Source: WJMT01 sp964599635 (GTDB lineage: Bacteria > Acidobacteriota > Aminicenantia > Aminicenantales > Aminicenantaceae). Taken from it: DNA of 64,000 nucleotides. Below are positions 17,341 to 24,546 of this stretch, in pieces. The DNA is taken from the NCBI GenBank assembly GCA_964599635.1, contig CAZRGM010000041.1, positions 1 through 64,000 of the forward strand. Reading direction: 5' to 3'. A program made the position numbers and the translations under genes. Each line of letters starts with the position of its first letter. Position 1 is the stretch's first letter. The notes below the pieces were generated by a model. The model saw only the letters and a list, made by a program, of their open reading frames with translations, was not told the DNA's origin and searched no databases.

Positions 17341-17820
17341 ACAGTAACACAATACCTTTTTACCCTTTTTTGGGCATCGTTATTGTGTCCCTAAATCTTA
17401 CTCTATTTTATATTTACCATACATCCATTGGAGAAGGCTGTTTTTTCCTTCTATCATTGCGATTTTCTGCAGCAAGCGAAGTCCCTGTTTCTCATTTCAA
17501 GAAAAGAATTTACGGAAACCGTCTTTATTTGATCGATCCCTATTACGAGGCGTGTGTTTATGAATATGAGATTATAGAGTAAAATTAGCGAAATTCCGCA
17601 TTTTAGACTCATTCAGAAAATCCATCCAATCCCTATACAGTAAACATTGACAAAAACGGATTATTTATATAAGATATGATAAGTAACGATTAAAAAAGAA
17701 CAATAAAAATAAGAATTGAATAAGATTAAATATATATTAACAAGACATGCCAAAGAAAGAATGAAGGAAAGTATCGCCATTTTTTTATGAATAGGTCAGG
17801 TTAATAAATTGGAGAAATAA
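17341..17820. other. Intergenic stretch with one repeat motif copy
   Basis: The segment 17341-17364 is a third copy of the intergenic motif (ACAGTAA, then CACAATACCT, then TTTTACC) seen at 5014 and 6435. The remaining ~450 bp is AT-rich. A frame ending at 17582 carries a short protein-like tail (KKRIYGNRLYLIDPYYEA) that might be a gene remnant, but it has no start, partner or domain that I recognise. No RNA gene or terminator is evident. Confidence 0.5.
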
Positions 17821-18156
17821 ATGAAAATTGAAATTGACAGAAAGGCAGATGCCGGATATATCAAGCTGTCCAATAATAAAATAGAAAAAACCGTATCCGT
17901 ATCAGATTACTGCAATGTGGATATTGATTCTGAGGGCAGAGTGGTTGGTATTGAATTATTGTTTATCAGTCAATACATGGATGATTTCAAATTATGGCTT
18001 GACCTATCCAATACCGCAGAATATCTGAATAAGTCCCCCATAACCATTAGACGATGGGTCAAAGAAGGTAAAATTCCCTATTACAAACTGGGCAGGGAAT
18101 ATCAATTTATCAAAGAAGATATCGATGAATTTATAAAAAAAGGTAAAAAGGGATAA
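17821..18156 (+). CDS. DUF2283 domain fused to an excisionase-type HTH
   Basis: The 111-residue protein joins two small domains. Residues 1-50 match DUF2283: MKIEIDRKADAGYIKLS, then VDIDSEGRVVGIEL. Residues 60-107 form an HTH_17/excisionase-like DNA-binding domain (NTAEYLNKSPITIRRWVKEG, then YYKLGREYQFIKEDIDEF). DUF2283 proteins are often small antitoxin-like or regulatory proteins; the HTH suggests a DNA-binding regulator. The ATG follows GGAGAAATAA, a good ribosome binding site. No toxin gene is adjacent, so its role is undetermined. Confidence 0.75.
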   Translation: MKIEIDRKADAGYIKLSNNKIEKTVSVSDYCNVDIDSEGRVVGIELLFISQYMDDFKLWLDLSNTAEYLNKSPITIRRWVKEGKIPYYKLGREYQFIKEDIDEFIKKGKKG

Positions 18157-18225
18157 CTCGTTCCACTCAAAACATGTCGATTCAATCGATATATTGAAAA
18201 AACGTGTCGAATAGACTACAAATAA

Positions 18226-18729
18226 TCAGCATGTTTTAGGCATCCTCGATGATCGTCCATGAAACTCCATGGCATCAGGCTTTGCGTTCCAGGTTTCCTC
18301 ATATTGGTGGACCGAGTCTGTTATTTGATAATATTCCCAGTCTATTTTTCCCATGTAATATCCCCCGCCAGCATTGAACATGATTTCCACAGCACGCCCC
18401 ACCGGAATCCCGAAATAGGGGCTTAAAGTAACAGGAATAGCTGAGATTTGAGGATAAACCGTGGCTTCCAATGTATTCTGAGGAAGATAGGCCTCAAACA
18501 TACTTTCTTTTCCGGCAGAGATACAGCAAGATCCAATACCGATTCCCAAATAAGGCATAAAATTTATCAATATTTCCCCGCTAAAATCTATTCCTATTTT
18601 CACGGGTTCAAACTCGGATTCTACTGTGGTCATATGAGCATCATTATAATAATCATTAAGTCCCTGCAGGTGATCGTTGATGTCATTTTTCATCAACATA
18701 AAACCGCCTCCCATAAGCCTGAGTCCCAC
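18226..18729 (-). pseudogene. Truncated outer-membrane beta-barrel protein
   Basis: The translated segment has alternating strands with Gly and aromatic residues (KIGIDFSGEILINFMPYLGI, then GYYMGKIDWEYY) typical of an OmpA-like barrel. It lacks a signal peptide: the frame begins immediately after the RidA stop codon, with barrel-like sequence (KGGVKVGLRL) already under way. The C-terminus ends abruptly in GRSSRMPKTC, without the terminal aromatic residue of barrel proteins. Both ends therefore appear to be lost. I call it a pseudogene; an unusual exported fragment is less likely. Confidence 0.6.
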
Positions 18730-18759
18730 TTTGACTCCCCCTTTTCTCTCCGTTTTCTC

Positions 18760-19224
18760 CTATTTTCCCGCGATCATGGATATCTCGACTTTGGCGCCTC
18801 TGACCAGCCCAGCCACCTGAACACAAGCCCGTGCCGGGGGATTTTCGGGAAAAAAGGCGGTATACGCTTCGTTCATCTCAGCAAAATCTTCAAGATCTGT
18901 CAGATAAACCGTGCACTTCAACGCATCGCTGTAGTCCATATCAGCCTTGAGAAGAATGGCTCCCAGTCTTTCCAAGCAGTTTTTGGTCTGTTCTCCCACA
19001 TCCGGAGGCAGTTCTTGGGTCTCCGGATCCATCCCGATAGAGCCAGATAGAAAAAGCAGATCACCGAATTTGACAGCCGGGCTGAAAGGCGTGCCCTCAG
19101 CTCCTTCCATCTCAATGACTTTTTTTACGCCGATCACTTCCTCTAAGTCTGTAGTCTGGCAAAAGCTGAAGCAAAGAAAAAGCCCTGTGATGAGAATAAG
19201 TAGTCCTGTAGATCGTTTGTTCAT
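18760..19224 (-). CDS. Exported RidA/YjgF/UK114-family protein
   Basis: The mature part is a typical RidA-family domain of about 125 residues. It includes PAVKFGDLLFLSGSIG, the late block FPENPPARACVQV containing the conserved active-site Arg, and the ending VEISMIA. RidA enzymes hydrolyse reactive enamine/imine intermediates. This copy has an N-terminal signal segment (GLLILITGLFLCFSFC) and so should act outside the cytoplasm, where the usual cytosolic substrate would not occur. A Cys ends the hydrophobic stretch, but the lipobox is poor. It lies 30 bp upstream of the truncated barrel gene. Confidence 0.85.
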   Translation of the reverse strand: MNKRSTGLLILITGLFLCFSFCQTTDLEEVIGVKKVIEMEGAEGTPFSPAVKFGDLLFLSGSIGMDPETQELPPDVGEQTKNCLERLGAILLKADMDYSDALKCTVYLTDLEDFAEMNEAYTAFFPENPPARACVQVAGLVRGAKVEISMIAGK

Positions 19225-19317
19225 TTTTCCTCCTTAGATGAAGATGTTTAAATTAAATATTAATTTCCGGTGAATGTCAATTAAAGCTAATCTATCCGAT
19301 GACCGATGACCCTTTTC

Positions 19318-20910
19318 TTACTCAGCTCTTTTCATTTCCAGTATTCTGTCTACTCTAAAATTCCTATCCTCTTTGCGCAGAAAACAATAGGCTTCAACTC
19401 CCAGAAAAGTCCAGTCTTTATACTGAAGATCCCCCACAAAATAAGGCTGGATGACCCTCTTTGATTTCTCATCTTTTGATTTGAGATACACGATCTCCAG
19501 TTTTTTGTTGTCCCGGATCGCCTTTTGGATAAAATCAACCTTCTGCTCAAGCGGCATTCTTTCATCGGAAAGACTGTACTGATATTTGGTCAGAAAGTCG
19601 ATGATCCTCCAATCCATAAACACGTGCTTTTTTTGGATTTCTTTTTTTAAAACGATTCCTTCCAGAGAGGTGCACCGGCTCAATGCCACATACATCTGGC
19701 CGGGAGAAAAAGTCCCTTTTCCAATGTCAATAACCAGCCTGTCAAACGTCTTGCCCTGGCTTTTGTGGATGGTGATGGCCCAGGCAAGACGGAGAGGATA
19801 CTGGGTGAAGGCTCCCACGGTCTCTGTCTCCAGTCTCCCAGTGTTTTCATTGTAGCTGTATTCAAAAATCTCCCAGGTATAAGGCTCCACATCCACCAAA
19901 CTCCCGTCACTAAGCTCCACTTCAATCACATCTGAATCCTCTTCAACAGCATAAACATCCTTGATTTTGCCCACACTCCCGTTTACCCATCTTCCTTCAG
20001 AATCATTATTCAGCAGCATGACCTGGGCATGGATTTTGAGGGATAAAATCTTTTCTGTGGGCAGTTCCCGGTCTTGAAAAACACCTTGGATCTGGCCTTC
20101 AAAGGAAAAAATATCTCCTTTTATTTTTTGAAGCTGCTCTTTGTTGATTTGATAAGCCTGTTTGTTGTAAGGCGTAAGATAAACATAAAATTCATTCTCC
20201 AAAGGGTCGAACAAAGGATCGCATCTGTGATTCAGCTCTTCAAGAAGGTCTTGGGTTATGGTCTTATTCCGGATGGCGTTCAGGATGTCAATAAACTGCT
20301 CATCTTTCTGCCTGTAAACCCGGACAAGCTCGATAAATTCCATATCCAGATCCTGAAGCACACGAGAGGAAAAGAAATAAGGTGTTTGATAATAGCCTTT
20401 GAATATCTCTCTTTCTTTGCCTTTAATAACCGGCGGCAGCTGGTACAGGTCACCGATAAAAACCATCTGCTTCCCTCCGAAAGCAAGGTTTTTGCGGCCG
20501 CAGTTTAAGCGCAAAAATTTATCCACACAATCCAGAAGATCAGACCGGACCATAGAGATTTCATCGATCACCACCATGTCCAGTTTTTGATACAAGTTAT
20601 TCTTGGGGTCTTTGACAATGGTGGTCACTTTGTCCAGGGTCACATCTGGTTTGAAGCGAAAGAAGGAATGGATGGTCTTGCCTTTAATATTAAGCGCTGC
20701 CACTCCTGTGGGCGCCAGAACAGCCGCTTTTTTCCGGGTATGGTAGCGGAAATACTCCAGCAGGGTGGACTTTCCGGTTCCAGCTTTCCCGGTAACAAAC
20801 AGATGGCGCCGGGTGTTTTTCATCACATTAAGGGCTTTTTTGAATTCCGGATTGATCTCAATTCCACGAAACGGATCAACCGGCTTTGATTTCTTTTTCT
20901 TCATCTTCAT
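19318..20910 (-). CDS. PIF1-like SF1 helicase with C-terminal WYL domain
   Basis: The 530-residue protein is a PIF1/RecD-type superfamily 1B helicase. Walker A is GKAGTGKST (41-49). LAPTGVAALNIKGKTIHSFF is the PIF1 motif Ia/Ib block. VVIDEISMVRSDLLD is motif II, and the UvrD_C_2 end carries IHKSQGKTFDRLVID and MYVALSRC. The last ~70 residues (from AIRDNKKLEIVYL to FRVDRILEM) match a WYL domain, a ligand-binding fold common in regulators of defence genes. It probably unwinds or remodels DNA under control of a ligand sensed by WYL. Its start overlaps a small ribbon-helix-helix gene by 35 bp, and it borders the defence island. Confidence 0.88.
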   Translation of the reverse strand: MKMKKKKSKPVDPFRGIEINPEFKKALNVMKNTRRHLFVTGKAGTGKSTLLEYFRYHTRKKAAVLAPTGVAALNIKGKTIHSFFRFKPDVTLDKVTTIVKDPKNNLYQKLDMVVIDEISMVRSDLLDCVDKFLRLNCGRKNLAFGGKQMVFIGDLYQLPPVIKGKEREIFKGYYQTPYFFSSRVLQDLDMEFIELVRVYRQKDEQFIDILNAIRNKTITQDLLEELNHRCDPLFDPLENEFYVYLTPYNKQAYQINKEQLQKIKGDIFSFEGQIQGVFQDRELPTEKILSLKIHAQVMLLNNDSEGRWVNGSVGKIKDVYAVEEDSDVIEVELSDGSLVDVEPYTWEIFEYSYNENTGRLETETVGAFTQYPLRLAWAITIHKSQGKTFDRLVIDIGKGTFSPGQMYVALSRCTSLEGIVLKKEIQKKHVFMDWRIIDFLTKYQYSLSDERMPLEQKVDFIQKAIRDNKKLEIVYLKSKDEKSKRVIQPYFVGDLQYKDWTFLGVEAYCFLRKEDRNFRVDRILEMKRAE

Positions 20911-21016
20911 TTACCAGTTTGGACATGGATTTAGAGGTCTCAATGGATTTGATCTTTAAGGCTTTATGCAGAGCCGGATCAAGATATATGGTGGCTCGCT
21001 TGGATAATTCACTCAT
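20876..21016 (-). CDS. Mini ribbon-helix-helix (CopG-like) protein
   Basis: A 46-codon gene on the minus strand starts at ATG 21016 after a perfect GGAGG ribosome binding site. Its translation, SELSKRATIYLDPALHKALK then IKSIETSKSMSKLVNE, is a clear ribbon-helix-helix DNA-binding motif like those of CopG/ParD antitoxins. It stops after the second helix and lacks the usual C-terminal toxin-binding tail. Its end overlaps the PIF1-WYL helicase start by 35 bp, so the two are translationally linked. It probably autoregulates this pair. It was found by reading the strand directly because of its small size. Confidence 0.75.
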   Translation of the reverse strand: MSELSKRATIYLDPALHKALKIKSIETSKSMSKLVNEDEEKEIKAG

Positions 21017-21072
21017 AAACGCCTCCTTTCATAATCAGTGCCTTTTTGATGACATTTTTCCATTAGGAGTCA

Positions 21073-21101
21073 TTATTATCATAGAGATAATCAGGGGTCA
21101 A
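21073..21101 (-). promoter_or_regulatory. Candidate promoter for the RHH/PIF1-WYL pair
   Basis: On the minus strand TTGACC (21101-21096) and TAATAA (21078-21073) are spaced 17 bp apart. The predicted start near 21066 lies about 50 nt before the RHH start codon. Confidence 0.4.
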
Positions 21102-21201
21102 GGCAGATTGCCTCCCCCTCTCTTGACTTCACCAAAACTTAGGACTATAAGTATGATTTTAAGGGTGTTTCAGCATAAGACAGAATAAATTTTAGTTTAA
21201 A

Positions 21202-22131
21202 ATGAAGTTTTTCGTTGGGGTTACAGACAACAACTGGTATGACTTCCTCTCCAGCCTCCCTGACTGTGATGAAGTCAATTTCTGGCAGCCCTCTCCAGCC
21301 GCCCCATTTAAAGCCTTAAACCCTGGTGATCTTTTCCTCTTCAAACTCCACAGCCCCTATGATTTTATTGCAGGAGGAGGAGTCTTTAATTCCTACACCA
21401 CTCTTCCTGTAAGCTTTGCCTGGGAAGCCTTTAAAGAAAAAAACGGGGCTTCCTCCTTTCAAGAGATGAGATCTATGATTTTGTCCAAAAGAAACCTTCC
21501 CTCTGATACCAGGGAGGATTTTCACATAGGATGCATCATCCTCACACAGCCTTTTTTCCTGGATCAAAACTTCTGGTTTCCTCCTCCTCAATGGAGCAGA
21601 AGTATTGTCAGGGGCAAAGGCTACCGTTTAGAAGAAGAAGCCGGGAAATTTATCTGGGAGAGAATTCAATATTTCTCAGAACAAAAAGACGCAAAGGATT
21701 TCCAGCTTAAAAACATTATAGAGGACCGTCAAAGGTATGGAAAAGAGCAGATCATAAAGCCGCGTCTTGGCCAGGGTTCTTTCCGGGTCAATGTCACGGA
21801 TGCCTACAAGCGCTCCTGTGCGGTCACAGGTGAAAGAGCGCTGCCGGTCTTAGAAGCCGCCCACATCAAGCCCTTTTTTGAGAACGGACCCCACATGGTT
21901 CAAAACGGTCTTCTCCTCCGTTCTGATCTCCACAGACTTTTTGACAAAGGATACATGACTTTAACGACTAAACTGGATGTAGAAGTAAGCTGGCGCATCA
22001 AAGAAGAATTTGATAATGGTGAGTATTATTACACTCTGCACGGGAAAAAGATGAGTCATCCGGCGCACCTGTATGATTTGCCTGAAAAGAAATTTATAGA
22101 ATGGCATAATAATAAGGTGTATTTGGGGTAG
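21202..22131 (+). CDS. HNH endonuclease with PUA-like N-terminal domain
   Basis: The 309-residue protein ends in an HNH nuclease of the HNH_2 type: CAVTGERALPVLEAAHIKPF, then MVQNGLLLRSDLHRLFDKGY. His221, Asn235 and His244 are the likely catalytic and metal residues. The N-terminal ~160 residues begin FFVGVTDNNWYDFL and include FKALNPGDLFLFKL and DFIAGGGVF. These resemble a PUA/EVE-like fold, which in other restriction proteins reads modified bases. The arrangement suggests a type IV, modification-dependent restriction enzyme. The gene stands between the PIF1-WYL pair and the BREX operon. Nuclease family is secure; recognition of modified DNA is inferred. Confidence 0.8.
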   Translation: MKFFVGVTDNNWYDFLSSLPDCDEVNFWQPSPAAPFKALNPGDLFLFKLHSPYDFIAGGGVFNSYTTLPVSFAWEAFKEKNGASSFQEMRSMILSKRNLPSDTREDFHIGCIILTQPFFLDQNFWFPPPQWSRSIVRGKGYRLEEEAGKFIWERIQYFSEQKDAKDFQLKNIIEDRQRYGKEQIIKPRLGQGSFRVNVTDAYKRSCAVTGERALPVLEAAHIKPFFENGPHMVQNGLLLRSDLHRLFDKGYMTLTTKLDVEVSWRIKEEFDNGEYYYTLHGKKMSHPAHLYDLPEKKFIEWHNNKVYLG

Positions 22132-22195
22132 CTGGTATTTTCAGATATCAATCAACTTTAATTGTGTTTGAATTCGGAACATAACTTTTGTTCCT

Positions 22196-23092
22196 ATGTT
22201 CTCTGATCTATTCGGAAAGCCAAAAATTAAACCTCATTTCAATGTTTTTCATGACGAAAGCGGTGATTATGGACATAGTGAATGGGTTTTTACAGGCTTG
22301 TTTTGGATTGAAAAAAATGATTTAGAAGAATTAGATAAAGATTTAAAAAATGAGCGCCAGAAGGAAAATTGTTATTCCGAAGTACATTTTAGTGGATTGC
22401 CAAAATCTTTTTTTGGAGAGTTTGGTAATAAAGCTAAACTTGCAAAAAAATGGTACTATCTATGGCAGGGAAAATGGGCTTTAAGATCTCGATTTAATGT
22501 TCTTGCAGTAAATACAAGACATAGAAAATATGATAAATCTCGTTTTTCAAGGGATTTTCATGCATACAACAGATTTACAGCGATGGCCATAAAATCTGGA
22601 CTTGCTTGGTGTTTTAAAAATATATCATTGATGGATTTAAATATATATTCAGATCAGAAATCAAGAAGGCCCGAAGGTTTGGTTGGTGATGGTATTTCCT
22701 CAGATAACTTCGAACAATATTTGTGTGAACGAATAGGAGAAGACACAAAGGAATATAAAGGCCCTAAGGTTAATATCAAAGAACCAATTTGTTGTCTTGA
22801 ATGTAAAAAAAAGAAATTATACTCTCCTCGAGAGGAAGCTTTGCAAATGACTGATTTATTGTTGGGATCTATAAAAACAGCAGTAAGTCCGGAAACAATA
22901 AGAGAAACAAAATTATGGTTTGGTGAAAAAATGGCGCTATTACTAAGTGATATATCAAAAAAACCATGGGAGCAAAAATATGGCCTACACAGAAGATTCT
23001 CAATCAGTTATTTTCCCTGCAAAAAGGAAAAAATATCTAACAAAGGCCCTATAAATATCCTAAAGATTGAAAATCAATTTGATTTGTTTTAA
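22196..23092 (+). CDS. DUF3800 family protein
   Basis: The 298-residue protein begins HFNVFHDESGDYGHSEWVF, the hallmark DESG start of DUF3800. Later acidic positions lie in DLNIYSDQKS and near ALQMTDLLLG. DUF3800 is predicted to have an RNase H-like fold with clustered acidic residues. It is common in mobile and defence loci, but its activity is not established. Here it sits 64 bp after the HNH gene and just upstream of brxA, so it may be an accessory of either. The sequence is much more AT-rich than sppA or the kinases. Confidence 0.8.
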   Translation: MFSDLFGKPKIKPHFNVFHDESGDYGHSEWVFTGLFWIEKNDLEELDKDLKNERQKENCYSEVHFSGLPKSFFGEFGNKAKLAKKWYYLWQGKWALRSRFNVLAVNTRHRKYDKSRFSRDFHAYNRFTAMAIKSGLAWCFKNISLMDLNIYSDQKSRRPEGLVGDGISSDNFEQYLCERIGEDTKEYKGPKVNIKEPICCLECKKKKLYSPREEALQMTDLLLGSIKTAVSPETIRETKLWFGEKMALLLSDISKKPWEQKYGLHRRFSISYFPCKKEKISNKGPINILKIENQFDLF

Positions 23093-23219
23093 ATTAAATT
23101 TAAGATAGAACATATAAATAAATAATTACGAAATTAGTAAAGAATATGTTTATCTACGAACGAGCTAGAATAAAATTGATTAAATTCGACCTCGAAATCA
23201 GCTACAATAAACAAAAAGG

Positions 23220-24008
23220 ATGTATACAAGTAATATAAATATCATAGGTAGCATTCCGGATTATAATCTTATCATAGATTCTATCGGTAATTTTGCAAAG
23301 GAAAAAAGTAAAAAGGAAATCCAAGAAAAAATCTTTGATCAGAATATATACAATATAAGAACAAAAAAATCCCGATCACGATTTTTAAAAGCAATAAATT
23401 CTGTATTCATCCAATTTAAGTCGGATAATCACAGAACAATATATCTAAGTCTTTTCAGACAAGAACAATTTCTATCGCTCAAAAAGAAAGCTATTTTTTT
23501 TCAATTTGCCATCAATGATAATTTATTTTTCGAGCTTTCTAAAAATATATTTTTACCGCTTTATATGTCAGGTAGGTTGACAGTTGATATATCAGAATTT
23601 TCTTCATATTTGTATGATCTGCGCGACAAAAATAAAGATATTAATAACTGGTCAGATTCGACAATTAAAATAGTGGCCTCAAAATACCTCACAATTATGA
23701 AAAAACTTAATTTTATTGAAGGTAGAGCTAAAAAGGAATTTAAAAATATAACTCCTGATGATGCAGCAATTGTATATTTTCTTTATTTGATCAAGTCTTT
23801 AGATAACCATGGAACGAACATGATGAAAAATCCCTATATTTCATTACTTATGATAAATAAAAAGAATCTCATTGATCGTATAAAAAAAATATCAATTAAG
23901 GACTATTTTTCTATTACAACCGTAGGCGATGATTTAAGACTAGATTTAAAATATTCATTTAAGGATGTTGTTGATGCTATCATCAAAGAGCATGAATCAA
24001 AAATTTAA
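23220..24008 (+). CDS. brxA: BREX protein BrxA (DUF1819)
   Basis: This is the first gene of a type 1 BREX antiphage operon. The 262-residue protein matches BrxA/DUF1819 in size and in its all-helical pattern: INIIGSIPDYNLIIDSIGNF, then NRIRTKKSRSRFLKAI-like and SDSTIKIVASKYLTIMKKL segments. BrxA is a small DNA-binding protein of the BREX complex. The start ATG 23220 is preceded by AAAAAGG. The 127 bp upstream hold a short dyad TTCGA-CC-TCGAA (23185-23196) that could bind a regulator. It overlaps brxB by 17 bp. Confidence 0.85.
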   Translation: MYTSNINIIGSIPDYNLIIDSIGNFAKEKSKKEIQEKIFDQNIYNIRTKKSRSRFLKAINSVFIQFKSDNHRTIYLSLFRQEQFLSLKKKAIFFQFAINDNLFFELSKNIFLPLYMSGRLTVDISEFSSYLYDLRDKNKDINNWSDSTIKIVASKYLTIMKKLNFIEGRAKKEFKNITPDDAAIVYFLYLIKSLDNHGTNMMKNPYISLLMINKKNLIDRIKKISIKDYFSITTVGDDLRLDLKYSFKDVVDAIIKEHESKI

Positions 24009-24528
24009 TGAGCTAAAATTTCTTATTGAGAAGAGAGATAAACAATCGATTAAAATGGAGGCTCATGGGGGCTTTTCTGTATTGTTTGTTTATCACCCAA
24101 ATGAGGAAAAAAAATATTTAGAAAGAATTAAACAGGAATATCCGGATGCTTATTTTATTGATATAGCACAGGAACTTGTCGAATATATTGATTCGGTTGG
24201 ATACGATAACTTCATTGAAGCTTATGAAGAATATTTGAGCGAACCTGAAAAGCTCTTTAAGTCTGAATCCAGTGAGAGTGATCTATTCAAACGCATACTA
24301 AATAAAATACAAAAAGCAGGTTCATTAAATAAACTGCCCATTCTCATTCGAACGGGAGCTTTCCTTGGTACCGGTATAGAAAATATTAGTATTATGGATT
24401 CAAACGTTGTTCAAGAACTCCCTATGCCTTTAATCTTAATGTACCCTGCAACTCTAAGCAAAGATAATAAGTTGAAATTTTTAAATTTTAGGATTGCATC
24501 TGACTATAGAGCTACTGTGATTTATTAA
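23992..24528 (+). CDS. brxB: BREX protein BrxB (DUF1788)
   Basis: The protein matches BrxB/DUF1788, an ATPase-fold-like BREX component of about 180-200 residues. Family features include GGFSVLFVYHPNEEKKYLER, FIDIAQELVEYID near residue 55, and the later LPILIRTGAFLGTGIENISI followed by PLILMYPATL. I choose ATG 23992, giving 178 residues starting NQKFNELKFLIEKR; the longer frame from 23965 only adds a brxA-overlapping tail. BrxB is required for defence in studied type 1 systems and is thought to bridge other BREX components. Confidence 0.85.
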   Translation: MNQKFNELKFLIEKRDKQSIKMEAHGGFSVLFVYHPNEEKKYLERIKQEYPDAYFIDIAQELVEYIDSVGYDNFIEAYEEYLSEPEKLFKSESSESDLFKRILNKIQKAGSLNKLPILIRTGAFLGTGIENISIMDSNVVQELPMPLILMYPATLSKDNKLKFLNFRIASDYRATVIY

Positions 24529-24546
24529 TAATGAGGAGGATCATAA

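Noticed and set aside
17154..17582. Open frame of 142 codons with a protein-like tail
   Set aside because: Its first part is antisense to the kinase zinc ribbon and promoter. The tail alone, ending YEYEIIE, has no start or known domain.
23185..23196. TTCGA-CC-TCGAA dyad upstream of brxA as a BrxR operator
   Set aside because: The dyad is short and single, and no brxR gene is present in the operon, so it is mentioned only as a possibility.
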